Source: OMOG01 sp041485845 | Lineage (GTDB): Bacteria > Acidobacteriota > Terriglobia > Bryobacterales > Bryobacteraceae | Direction of reading: 5' to 3' | Assembly: GCA_041485845.1 (NCBI GenBank) | Contig: JBGPKH010000318.1 | Coordinates: forward strand, 1 to 9,908 | Length of the DNA stretch: 9,908 nucleotides | Part shown: positions 1-6,110 of the stretch, one piece after another | Layout of the letters: each line of letters starts with the position of its first letter | How positions within the stretch are numbered: position 1 is the stretch's first letter | Made by a program: the position numbers and the translations under genes | Notes under the pieces: model-generated | Seen by the model: only the letters and a program-made list of their open reading frames with translations | What the model was told of the DNA's origin: nothing | The model's database searches: none

Positions 1-24
1 TACCCGACACTGCCCGCAACCCAT

Positions 25-420
25 TCAGCAAGAACGGTTTGGCACGAAACTCACCGATATCTTGTAAACTCCCGCTAGTGGACGAACGTGCTCGCGTAAA
101 CGTTCAAGCTGGCTTGCATTGTGTCGCAGGAAATCGTGCCCCCAAGTCGTGTTGGTTTCTTCCCGGCAATCCTGCGCCATCGCCAAACCGATGGTCTCGT
201 AAGTGCCGAGACTGGCCTGCAGGTCTTCCGGTTCGTTCCAGGCGCCGAGAATAAAGACAAGATCGTTCAAATGCTCGGGAATCCTCGCCTTCACATATGG
301 GAGCCTCTCTTCCCTGCCATCGAAGTCGATCGACAGGACCATGAATCGGCCGGGAGAACGTTCCATTTCAAGGACGTGGTCGGAAAGATTGAATGATACC
401 GCGCATCCGGGCCGAGCCAC
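25..420 (-). CDS. Hypothetical protein, start uncertain
   Basis: I do not recognise this protein. The minus-strand frame stays open from about 531 to the stop at 25, but only the part downstream of about 420 reads like a real protein: mixed, acidic and aliphatic composition, with stretches such as FMVLSIDFDG, EHLNDLVFILGAWNEPEDL and LERLREHVRPLAGVYKISVSF. The portion above 420 is Arg/Pro/Gly-rich, as expected of out-of-frame GC-rich DNA. Candidate starts are a GTG at 420 (131 aa), an ATG about 13 codons later at MERSPGRF, and an ATG at MVLSIDF. None has a clear ribosome-binding site. No signal peptide or membrane segment is visible, so it is probably a small soluble protein with alternating strands and helices. 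It could be the 3' part of a gene whose 5' end has been lost. Confidence 0.45.
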   Translation of the reverse strand: MARPGCAVSFNLSDHVLEMERSPGRFMVLSIDFDGREERLPYVKARIPEHLNDLVFILGAWNEPEDLQASLGTYETIGLAMAQDCREETNTTWGHDFLRHNASQLERLREHVRPLAGVYKISVSFVPNRSC

Positions 421-835
421 CTGATGTCGCAAGGCCTCACATTGGCGGCGGCCGGCCACCCCTCGGCGCAGCGGCGGCCCTGGCAATGCCACGGCTGATC
501 GGGGCCTGCTATTTACGGCGAGCCCACGCAACCAACCCTGCTCTCCCGACGGCCGGGTAATCGGGCGCGAAATCCAGCTCGACCTCTATGCGCACATGGC
601 GCACCACTGCGGACAGGCTGAAGTCTGTCTCCACATCGAGGACACCGCGCCGCCGCCCTACTTCTTTTGACCGAACTCTCCGTTGGACGGCCCGCGCATT
701 CCGCTCCGCCACTGAGGTGTCGATCTGGATCGTCCCGCAAAGGCCGTTTGTGGGCACGCTAGATTCATCGCGAAAGCGCTCGCGGAAAAAGCCGCCGCTA
801 AGTTGAAGCCCGGGCCCCTCGCCCCGCCCGCTGCC
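421..835. other. Stretch without a convincing gene
   Basis: Several short open frames exist on both strands, but none is persuasive. A minus-strand frame at 509-757 has a plausible tail (VLDVETDFSLSAVVRHVRIEVELDF is split here into VLDVETDFSLS and AVVRHVRIEVELDF), while the opposite strand over 557-670 also reads reasonably (QLDLYAHMAHHCGQAEV, ending PPPYFF). Both cannot be coding. The most likely reading is decayed coding sequence, possibly once continuous with the gene at 25-420. No RNA gene or clear terminator was seen. Confidence 0.4.
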
Positions 836-1057
836 TCACACCGTGTGCCGCTTGGTCCTCGACAACAACTCCTCCGCCCGCTTCACGGCCTTCTCTTCGG
901 CCTCTTCACGCGTCGCGCCGGCCGTCCGCGCCAGTGCCGCGCCGGGCGAGACGTTGTCCGCCTTCGAGTGCCATTCGGCGCCCAGGCGGTAGCTGGCCAG
1001 ATTCACTGGCCAGCCCGCCACTTCGATTTTCCTTTCCCGATACTCTTCTGCCTTCAT
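836..1057 (-). CDS. Small conserved-looking protein paired with the sulfurtransferase
   Basis: This is a 73-aa protein of unknown function. It starts at the ATG at 1055-1057, only 2 nt beyond the sulfurtransferase stop, and an AGAGGA ribosome-binding site sits inside the end of that upstream gene. The two are therefore almost certainly co-transcribed and translationally coupled. The N-terminal half (MKAEEYRERKIEVAGWPVNL, then ASYRLGAEWHSKADNV) has the mixed composition of a small folded domain. The C-terminal third (TREEAEEKAVKRAEELLSRTKR) is a highly charged helix. There are no cysteines, signal peptide or membrane segment. The sulfur link is inferred from position only. No transcription terminator is evident after its stop. 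Confidence 0.7.
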   Translation of the reverse strand: MKAEEYRERKIEVAGWPVNLASYRLGAEWHSKADNVSPGAALARTAGATREEAEEKAVKRAEELLSRTKRHTV

Positions 1058-1059
1058 CG

Positions 1060-1923
1060 TTATCCTCTGGCCGCGGCCGCCGCGCCCTTCTCCACATCGG
1101 CGCCCACCAGGTTGCCCCACTCGGTCCACGAGCCGTCGTAGTTGGTCACGTTGTTGTACCCCAACAGGTACTTCAGGACGAACCACGTGTGGCTCGACCG
1201 CTCGCCGATCCGGCAATACGCGATCACCGGCTTGGAACCGTCCACGCCCTCGCCGCCGTAGAGCGCCTGCAGCTCGCCGGCCGGCTTGAAGGTGCCATCG
1301 TCGTTGCACGCCTTGCCCCACGGAATGCTGCGCGCCCCGGGAATGTGGCCCCCGCGCTGGCACGTCTCCGGCAGTCCCGGAGGCGCCAGGATTTCGCCCG
1401 TATACTCCTGCGGGCTGCGCACGTCCACCATCGCCGACGAGCGCGACGCCGAAGCCTGCTGCACCTGCGGCAGAAACGCCCGCAGCGAAAGATCGGCGTT
1501 CTTCGCGTGGTAGTTGGTAGCCTGGCTGTGGGGCGTTTCGGTGGCAAGCTCGCGCCCTTCGGCCAGCCACTTCTTGCGCCCGCCGTTCATCAGGCGGACA
1601 TCCGCATGCCCGTAGATCTTCGCCTGCCACAACGCCCAGGCCGCGAACCAGTTGTTGTTGTCCCCGTAAATGACGAGAGTGGTCTCCAGGCCCACGCCGG
1701 ACGTGGACATCAACTGCTCGAATTGCTCCTTCGACAAAATGTCGCGGCGCACGGTATCGCACAGTTGCGTGTTCCAGGCCCAGGCGATCGAGCCGGGCAC
1801 GTGGCCTTCATCGTACGCCTTGGTGTCTACATCCACTTCCACTACTTTCACGTTCGGATCCGTCGCGTGGCCGGCCACCCAATCGGTGGTGACGAGCGCT
1901 TCGGGATGAGCATAATTTGCCAT
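1060..1923 (-). CDS. Two-domain sulfurtransferase (thiosulfate sulfurtransferase, rhodanese)
   Basis: This 287-aa cytoplasmic enzyme is predicted to transfer a sulfane sulfur, for example from thiosulfate to cyanide or another thiol acceptor, through a cysteine persulfide. Two rhodanese domains are visible. The N-terminal one (about 10-125) has the DTKAYDEGHVPGS signature, but Asp88-Asn stands where a catalytic cysteine would be (YGDNNNW), so it is structural, as usual in tandem rhodaneses. The C-terminal one (about 160-280) has DVRSPQEYTGE, GHIPGARSIPW and the active loop CRIGERSS with catalytic Cys237. That loop type matches the CysA/SseA group of bacterial thiosulfate sulfurtransferases rather than the CGSGVT of mercaptopyruvate enzymes. 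Length fits the family. There is no signal peptide. The start is fixed by AGGAGGAG ending 4 nt upstream of the ATG. A 73-aa gene follows after 2 nt. Confidence 0.93.
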   Translation of the reverse strand: MANYAHPEALVTTDWVAGHATDPNVKVVEVDVDTKAYDEGHVPGSIAWAWNTQLCDTVRRDILSKEQFEQLMSTSGVGLETTLVIYGDNNNWFAAWALWQAKIYGHADVRLMNGGRKKWLAEGRELATETPHSQATNYHAKNADLSLRAFLPQVQQASASRSSAMVDVRSPQEYTGEILAPPGLPETCQRGGHIPGARSIPWGKACNDDGTFKPAGELQALYGGEGVDGSKPVIAYCRIGERSSHTWFVLKYLLGYNNVTNYDGSWTEWGNLVGADVEKGAAAAARG

Positions 1924-1927
1924 GTCA

Positions 1928-1935
1928 CTCCTCCT
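1928..1935 (-). promoter_or_regulatory. Strong ribosome-binding site of the sulfurtransferase
   Basis: On the minus strand AGGAGGAG is followed by TGAC and then ATG. It is a near-perfect anti-Shine-Dalgarno match, the strongest in the window, and it fixes the start at 1923. Confidence 0.85.
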
Positions 1936-1955
1936 ATGCTGGAATTCTGACCCTA

Positions 1956-1961
1956 ATTATA
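1956..1961 (-). promoter_or_regulatory. Candidate -10 box for the sulfurtransferase operon
   Basis: A perfect TATAAT on the minus strand lies about 32 nt upstream of the sulfurtransferase ATG, a suitable distance for a short 5' leader. The -35 match is poor (CCTACA with an 18-bp spacer is the best I find), so strength is uncertain. A 5-bp inverted repeat with a 3-nt loop (TCGGC AAA GCCGA, 1962-1974) abuts the -10 box and could be an operator shared with the divergent hydrolase gene. Confidence 0.4.
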
Positions 1962-1993
1962 TCGGCAAAGCCGAGTCGCTGTAGGATAAAAGA

Positions 1994-3277
1994 GTGAAGC
2001 TTTCGCGTGTAATGTGCGTTTTTGCGGTGGGGCTGCTGATGGCCCAATCCGCGCCCGATCCGGCGGCCGTCGCCCGGAAAGGCCTGGACCTGCTCCTGGC
2101 CGAAAAGTATTCCGACCTGTTCCAGATGTTCTCGCCGGAATTGCAGAAGGCCATTCCCGAAGCCGGCCTGGCCAAGATTGGCGGCACCCAGGTCAAGCCC
2201 TTGGGCGCCGCCGAAAAGGTCGGCGATCCCGCCGTGCGCAAGGCCGGCGCCAACACCGTGGTCACCATCCCCGTGAAGTTCGCCGCGCAGGGCGTCAATT
2301 TCGTCTTCGCCGTCAACGCCGCCGGGCAGTTGTACATCCTGAACCTCCAGCCTGGCGAAGTGACCTGGCAGCGCCCCGCCTACAGCCAGCCCGGTTCCTT
2401 CCGCGAGCGCGAGGTTACGGTCGGCGAGGCCGATTGGAAACTACCCGGCGCCCTGACCGTGCCCGTGGGTAACGGCCCATTTGCGGCCGTCGTCCTGGTG
2501 CAGGATTCCGGCCCCTACGATCGCGACGAAACCCTCGGCGGCGCCAAGATCTTCAAGGACCTCGCCGAGGGACTCGCCTCCCGCGGCATCGCCGTCTTGC
2601 GCTACGAAAAACGGACCAAGCAGTACGGCGCCCGCATGGCTGGAATGGGCGCAACTACGGTGCAGGAGGAAACCGTCGACGACGCCGTCGCCGGCGCTGC
2701 CTTCCTGCGCACACAGAAGGAAGTGGATCCCAATCGCGTCTACGTGCTGGGGCACGGCCTGGGCGGCTTCGTGGCGCCGCGCATCGCCGAAGACGACGGC
2801 AAGCTCGCCGGACTCGCGATCCTCGCCGGCAACGTGCGTCCGCTCGAGGACCTGATGGTGGAACGGAGCGAGTATCAGGGAGTCGCCGGCAAGCAGCTCG
2901 AGTCCATCAAGGTGCTGGCCGCGCGCATCAAAGGCCTGGAGCCCGGCGACGGCGATGCGCCGCCCATCCTGGGAATGAAGGCGTCCTACCTGCTCGACCT
3001 CAAGGGATACGACCCGTCCGCGCGAGCCCAAAAACTGGCGATCCCCATGCTCATCCTCCAGGGCGAACGCGACTTCCAGGTCACCATGAAGGACTTCGCG
3101 CTCTGGAAGGCGGCCCTCGGCACGCGCCCCCCCAACGAACGAATCGCGTTCCACAGCTATCCCGCGCTGAATCACCTCTTCGTCGCCGGCGAAGGCAAGA
3201 GCACCGAAGCCGAGTATCGCAAACCCGGCCACGTAGCTCCCGAAGTGATCGACGAAATCGCGAAGTGGATCAAGTAG
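1994..3277 (+). CDS. Secreted alpha/beta-hydrolase-like protein with N-terminal DUF3887-like domain, nucleophile Ser missing
   Basis: This 427-aa protein starts at GTG with a weak upstream AGGA. Residues 1-20 are a signal peptide (MKLSRVMCVFAVGLLMAQSA), so it is probably periplasmic. Residues about 22-125 resemble the DUF3887 domain often fused to this hydrolase group: a helix-rich AARKGLDLLL-like start, then strands ending LYILNLQPGE. The hydrolase domain (about 140-427) shows DSGPYDRDETLGG (171-183), a nucleophile-elbow position at 253-258, an acid at Asp360 (LILQGERDFQV) and His394 (ALNHLF). The elbow reads GHGLGG instead of GHSLGG, so Gly255 replaces the catalytic Ser (codon GGC; AGC would be Ser). 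The family HGSGP-type oxyanion segment is also altered to VQDSGP. The fold looks intact and the frame is open, so it may be a pseudoenzyme. It is divergent from the sulfurtransferase and convergent with the ATPase at zero distance. Confidence 0.88.
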   Translation: MKLSRVMCVFAVGLLMAQSAPDPAAVARKGLDLLLAEKYSDLFQMFSPELQKAIPEAGLAKIGGTQVKPLGAAEKVGDPAVRKAGANTVVTIPVKFAAQGVNFVFAVNAAGQLYILNLQPGEVTWQRPAYSQPGSFREREVTVGEADWKLPGALTVPVGNGPFAAVVLVQDSGPYDRDETLGGAKIFKDLAEGLASRGIAVLRYEKRTKQYGARMAGMGATTVQEETVDDAVAGAAFLRTQKEVDPNRVYVLGHGLGGFVAPRIAEDDGKLAGLAILAGNVRPLEDLMVERSEYQGVAGKQLESIKVLAARIKGLEPGDGDAPPILGMKASYLLDLKGYDPSARAQKLAIPMLILQGERDFQVTMKDFALWKAALGTRPPNERIAFHSYPALNHLFVAGEGKSTEAEYRKPGHVAPEVIDEIAKWIK

Positions 3278-4441
3278 CTATCGCGCCGGCCATTGCCAGA
3301 CCGGCCGATCCCGCCGCGCGTCACCGGCGATCGTGGTCTCCCCAAATGTCTTCTCGAGCACGATCGAGTGACAGCCCGCCTGTTCCCCGAGAGCCGAGAT
3401 GAGCCGTGACGCGTGCGTCACGACAACCACCTGCGCGTGCCCGGCCGCTCGCGCGATCAGGCGTGCAAGGGCGTCGAGAAGGTCCGGATGCAGGCTCGTC
3501 TCCGGCTCGTTCAAGACCATCAGTGCGGGGGGGCGCGGCGTCAGAAGCGCGGCGATCCACAGCAGGTATCGCAGCGTGCCATCGGACAGTTCCGCCGCTC
3601 CCAAGGGCCGCAGCAGCCCATGCTGCTCCATCCGCAGCGCGAATCGTCCCTCGGAATTGACAACCGACAGGCGGCTTCCCGGAAAGGCGTCTTCGATGGC
3701 CGCGGCCAGCCCCGCGTCGTCGCCGATTTCGCGGATCGTCTGGATCGCCGCTGCGAGGTCGCTCCCGTCGTCGCCCAGCACCGGAGTGTGCGTGCCGACC
3801 TGAGGCCATCGCACCGGCGCATCCGCGTCCGTTCGGAAGTGATCGTAAAATCGCCAGGCGCGAATCGATTCCCTCAGCATCAGGGCCTCGGGCGCATTTC
3901 GCGGATCGGCGACGTGCGTCATGACGCTGTCGAAAACCGAAAGCCCCCCGCTGACAACGGCCCGGGAATCGTCCGCAAGCCGGATGCGAACCAGCGGGCC
4001 TTGCCGGTCGACCAGCACCGCGGACGGGCGAAAAACGGGACCCTGCCAGATGCATTCCCGCTTGATCTCCGGATCCAGGCTGAACGCCGATTGGCTCGGC
4101 GGCGGCAGGCCCAGGTCGATCGCATAGCTGAATTCGCCGCCCGCGAATCCCAGGCGGAGACTGACCGGGTGCTTTCGCCGCGTGCCTTGCACCGGATAAT
4201 CGCCGCGCCGCACTGACGGCGCAATGGATTCCGGACCCGCCCAGAGCGTGGACTGCAGCCCTCCTTCGCGCGCCAGGGACGGAATCACGCGGCCCTGCGC
4301 CGTGTCGGCAAGCAGCCGCAGAGCCCGGTACAGGCTCGATTTGCCGGCTCCGTTCGCGCCGGTGACGACATTCAGCTTCCGCAGGGGGACGACCAGATCC
4401 CGCAGGGAGCGATAGTTGGAAATGGCGAGAGCTGTGAGCAT
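3278..4441 (-). CDS. AAA/SMC-like ATPase of the COG4637 type (AAA_21)
   Basis: A 387-aa cytoplasmic ATPase related to RecF/SMC-type ATPases; its cellular role is not established. The N-terminus (ALAISNYRSLRDL, then LRKLNVVTGANGAGKSS) holds the RecF-like strand and Walker A at 28-35. The middle (about 60-230) is the family-specific insert. The C-terminal lobe has the ABC-like signature LSDGTLR (285-291), Walker B with ALMVLNEPETSLHP (306-319), where Asn311 replaces the usual Asp as is typical of this group, and a switch His at VVTHAS (343). I chose the ATG at 4441 because MLTALAISNYRSL matches the family N-terminus and a GGAG lies 9 nt upstream; an ATG at 4456 adds only five residues. Such proteins occur alone or as parts of defence and nuclease systems, but no partner is adjacent here. 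Its TAG stop abuts the TAG of the convergent hydrolase gene. Confidence 0.88.
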   Translation of the reverse strand: MLTALAISNYRSLRDLVVPLRKLNVVTGANGAGKSSLYRALRLLADTAQGRVIPSLAREGGLQSTLWAGPESIAPSVRRGDYPVQGTRRKHPVSLRLGFAGGEFSYAIDLGLPPPSQSAFSLDPEIKRECIWQGPVFRPSAVLVDRQGPLVRIRLADDSRAVVSGGLSVFDSVMTHVADPRNAPEALMLRESIRAWRFYDHFRTDADAPVRWPQVGTHTPVLGDDGSDLAAAIQTIREIGDDAGLAAAIEDAFPGSRLSVVNSEGRFALRMEQHGLLRPLGAAELSDGTLRYLLWIAALLTPRPPALMVLNEPETSLHPDLLDALARLIARAAGHAQVVVVTHASRLISALGEQAGCHSIVLEKTFGETTIAGDARRDRPVWQWPAR

Positions 4442-4466
4442 GCCTCGATACTCCATACTATTGTGC

Positions 4467-4495
4467 TTGACATCTCTCCCCAACTCCCCGATACT
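4467..4495 (+). promoter_or_regulatory. Promoter of padR, giving a nearly leaderless mRNA
   Basis: A perfect -35 TTGACA (4467-4472), a 17-bp spacer and -10 GATACT (4490-4495, 4/6) sit upstream of padR. Only 15 nt separate the -10 from the ATG at 4511, so initiation about 7 nt downstream leaves a leader of about 8 nt. This agrees with the absence of a ribosome-binding site. The pentamer ATACT occurs three times (4448, 4455, 4491), the last inside the -10, and could mark an autoregulatory PadR site. Confidence 0.65.
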
Positions 4496-4510
4496 ACCTA
4501 TCAAGCGTCT

Positions 4511-4855
4511 ATGGGAAAGGCCAAGGAGCGATCCGAGGGCGAGCTGGTCCAGGGCACGCTGGACATGCTTATCCTCAAAACGCTGTCGCGCGGCGCCCAG
4601 CACGGATACGGAATCGCCCAGTTCATCCAGCAGGTGTCGGATGACGTGCTGCGCGTCGAAGAAGGCTCGCTTTATCCGGCGTTGCACCGCCTGGAACTGG
4701 ATGGCATGATCGATTCCGAGTGGGGCGTGTCGGAGAACCATCGCCGCGCCCGGTATTATCGCCTGACCGCGCCCGGCCGCAAGCAGTTGGTGAAAGAGTC
4801 CGGCAACTGGAGCCGCCTGGCCGAGGCCATCGCGCGCGTCATGCAGACCGCCTGA
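4511..4855 (+). CDS. PadR-family transcriptional regulator (acidobacterial ADOP-linked type)
   Basis: A 114-aa winged-helix regulator. The N-terminus LVQGTLDMLILKTL (about 12-26), HGYGIAQFIQQ (31-41), the wing-anchoring VEEGSLYPALHRLELDGMI (49-67) and RRARYYRLTAPGRKQL (78-93) are the standard PadR motifs. The sequence fits the acidobacterial subgroup TIGR03433, which is typically encoded just upstream of an ADOP permease. PadR proteins bind DNA as dimers and usually repress the adjacent gene and themselves. An upstream in-frame ATG at 4463 overlaps the -35 box and is not credible, so the ATG at 4511 is used. The stop TGA overlaps the ATG of the permease relic by 1 nt (TGATG), which preserves the operon architecture although the target gene is gone. 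No effector-binding extension is present. Confidence 0.92.
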   Translation: MGKAKERSEGELVQGTLDMLILKTLSRGAQHGYGIAQFIQQVSDDVLRVEEGSLYPALHRLELDGMIDSEWGVSENHRRARYYRLTAPGRKQLVKESGNWSRLAEAIARVMQTA

Positions 4856-5080
4856 TGAAGCGCCTCCGGCTACGCCATCGGGCTACGCCTGCGCAGCTTG
4901 TCCGCCGCCGCGCGCTCGATCGCGACCTGGCGGCGGCCTTGGGCATGACCCGCGTGCCCGGGAATTGCTGGTTGGCGTGTCGCCGGCCGGTCCGGCCTGG
5001 TGCTGACGCTGGCCGGCCTGCTGGGATGCGCCGTCCCCGCGCGTCCCCGCGCGCCGCGCCATTCGCTGCGGCACGAGTGA
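4855..5080 (+). pseudogene. Relic of an ADOP/MacB-FtsX-type permease gene, internally deleted and frameshifted
   Basis: Pieces of a permease normally about 800 aa long survive in all three frames. Piece 1 (4855-4956) begins MKRLRLRHR and continues VRRRALDRDLAAAL, which resembles the ADOP cytoplasmic N-terminus, then GMTRV. Piece 2 (about 4959-4994, shifted frame) reads RELLVGVSPAGP, like the segment before the last transmembrane helix (normally LLxGVSPxDP). Piece 3 (4997-5080, third frame) reads LVLTLAGLLGCAVPARPR then HSLRHE and a TGA stop, like the final helix and the ARRAxRVDPxxALRxE tail. The extracytoplasmic domain and the other helices are absent. The combination of N- and C-terminal ends at the expected position behind padR argues for a large internal deletion followed by indels. 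No function is expected. Confidence 0.75.
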
Positions 5081-5099
5081 GGGGTATCATGAGAAGTTC

Positions 5100-5648
5100 A
5101 TGCTGCCGGAACGGGATCGATTACCCAGCGAAGTCTACCAGATCAAGGTCGCGCTCTTGGGCATCGAACCGGAGATCTGGCGCCGCCTCCTGGCGCCGCC
5201 GGAGATGACGCTGCGGCGATTCAGCGAGGCCATCGCGATCGCCATGGGCTGGACTGGCGGCCACCTCCATGAATTCCGCGCCGGCAAAGCGCTCTACGGA
5301 GAGCCGGACGACGACCACGATTCCTACCAGATTACACGCCGGCAGAACGACCGCAAAGTGCCGCTCCGCAAGATGCTCGGCCGCCTCGGCTCCAAGGCCG
5401 TTTACACCTATGATTTCGCCGACGACTGGCAACACAGCATCGTCCTCGAGAAACGCCTGAAGGCGGACCCGGCAACGAAATACCCCCTTTGCACCGGCGG
5501 CGAGATGGCCTGCCCGCCCGAGGACTGCGGGGGCCTCCCGGGATACTACAACCTGCTGCGGACCAACAGAGCGTACGATCCTACAGCCTTCTCTCTCGAA
5601 CAGGTCAACCGCGCCCTACAGCGGCGAAGCTGGCGAGCCCGGCCCTGA
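5100..5648 (+). CDS. Plasmid pRiA4b ORF-3-like family protein (PF07929)
   Basis: A 182-aa cytoplasmic protein of the PRiA4_ORF3 family, whose biochemical function is unknown. Family motifs are clear: VYQIKVALLGIEPEIWRRLL (12-31), AMGWTGGHLHEF (48-59), YTYDFADDWQHSIVLEK (102-118), and the Cys-rich CTGGEMACPPEDCGGLPGYY (131-150) with Cys131, Cys138 and Cys143, followed by FSLEQVNRAL. The length is normal. The ATG at 5100 is preceded by GAGAAG with a short 3-nt spacer. Members of this family are often found on plasmids and in accessory DNA, which fits its place between a dead permease gene and a dispersed repeat. The C-terminal seven residues (RSWRARP) look unlike the family and may come from neighbouring sequence. 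Confidence 0.87.
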   Translation: MLPERDRLPSEVYQIKVALLGIEPEIWRRLLAPPEMTLRRFSEAIAIAMGWTGGHLHEFRAGKALYGEPDDDHDSYQITRRQNDRKVPLRKMLGRLGSKAVYTYDFADDWQHSIVLEKRLKADPATKYPLCTGGEMACPPEDCGGLPGYYNLLRTNRAYDPTAFSLEQVNRALQRRSWRARP

Positions 5649-5772
5649 TCGCTTGACGGCGGGCGTGGCGGGCCGAAAACAACTGGGGCGCCGAGATCTT
5701 CAGCCCATTTTCATCACCTTTGGTGGGCCGTAGGCTTCTTTTTGGGTGTTCCGGCCGCAGGCCCATAGGGCA
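5649..5772. repeat. Partial repeat unit upstream of the dispersed element
   Basis: This non-coding gap has no promoter or gene I can defend. At 5717-5729 it carries CCTTTGGTGGGCC, which recurs almost unchanged within the adjoining element at 5837-5850, and later GGCCGCAGGCCC (5753-5764). It looks like a degenerate extra half-unit of the same repeat family lying in the same orientation. Confidence 0.45.
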
Positions 5773-5890
5773 CTCGGTTGAAGACGCGGCGAAGAACCGG
5801 CGAAAATACCCGACCCGCACCGGCCGCGTCTTCATGCCCTTTGGTGGGCCGCCGCGGCCCATTGGGACCTCCCTAACGGTCGCGGCTCGG
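5773..5890 (+). repeat. Dispersed repeat element, copy 1 (about 118 bp, REP/MITE-like)
   Basis: This block recurs at 8499-8617 in the same orientation with only a few differences and one extra base. It contains two potential hairpins: an 11-bp perfect inverted repeat GAAGACGCGGC (5780-5790) and GCCGCGTCTTC (5823-5833) around a 32-nt loop, and TGGGCCG CCG CGGCCCA (5845-5861). The right end overlaps the last codons and the TAG stop of the ccmD-like gene on the minus strand. There is no open frame for a transposase, so it is non-autonomous or an extragenic palindromic repeat. Behind ccmD the hairpins could slow RNases or stop transcription, although no U-tract follows. Confidence 0.8.
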
Positions 5891-6100
5891 GGGGCCTTTG
5901 TCCTCCAGCATCGCTTTCAGATTGGCGATCTCCTGTTTCAGCTTCCGCTGGCGGCTGAACATCATGAGAACGTAGACCACCACGATGGTCCACGCCACGG
6001 TAAGTCCGTAGCTCAGAAATTTGTAATTGCGCTCCAGGCGCTCGATCTCGCGCGCGACGTCCTCGGCGGACTGGGCAAGCAACAGGGGCAGTGAGTGCAT
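5873..6100 (-). CDS. ccmD: CcmD-like small membrane protein of the heme exporter
   Basis: A 75-aa protein with one membrane helix (about 30-48, YGLTVAWTIVVVYVLMMF) followed by a basic, coiled-coil-prone tail (RQRKLKQEIANLKAMLEDK). Classical CcmD proteins are small single-helix anchors that help release heme-loaded CcmE from CcmABC. Sequence conservation is low, so the call rests on topology and on its place directly after ccmC; it fits the alternative CcmD family TIGR04391. An in-frame ATG at 6121 would overlap ccmC, but I prefer the ATG at 6100, which has GGAG 6 nt upstream. The gap to ccmC is 10 nt. The last codons (SRDR and stop) lie inside dispersed repeat copy 1, so the original C-terminus may have been replaced. 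Confidence 0.75.
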   Translation of the reverse strand: MHSLPLLLAQSAEDVAREIERLERNYKFLSYGLTVAWTIVVVYVLMMFSRQRKLKQEIANLKAMLEDKGPPSRDR

Positions 6101-6110
6101 AGGATCTCCG

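Noticed and set aside
513..740. A minus-strand frame with a CPRCGDR motif, possible zinc-binding protein
   Set aside because: Only one Cys pair is present, the rest is Arg/Pro/Gly-rich, and two other frames over the same bases look equally plausible.
836..1762. Long minus-strand open frame antiparallel in register to the sulfurtransferase
   Set aside because: It overlaps the well-supported sulfurtransferase in another frame, and its product is Arg/Gly-rich. Only its last 73 codons, after the ATG at 1057, look real and are listed as a separate gene.
934..1950. 338-codon plus-strand frame opposite the sulfurtransferase
   Set aside because: It is an Arg/Pro/His-rich shadow of a clear rhodanese gene, typical of GC-rich DNA, with no recognisable motif.
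2441..3232. 263-codon minus-strand frame opposite the hydrolase
   Set aside because: The composition is that of an antisense shadow, and the plus-strand frame has a signal peptide and family motifs.
3413..4216. 267-codon plus-strand frame opposite the ATPase
   Set aside because: No motif is visible, and Walker A, the signature and Walker B on the other strand settle the coding frame.
4463..4510. Upstream in-frame ATG extending PadR by 16 residues
   Set aside because: The extension overlaps the TTGACA promoter element and lacks similarity to PadR N-termini; MGKAKERSEGEL is the usual start.
5780..5833. The 11-bp inverted repeat as a rho-independent terminator for ccmD
   Set aside because: The loop is 32 nt and no T-tract follows on either side. 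The same sequence occurs upstream of ccmA, so it is better explained as part of a dispersed repeat.
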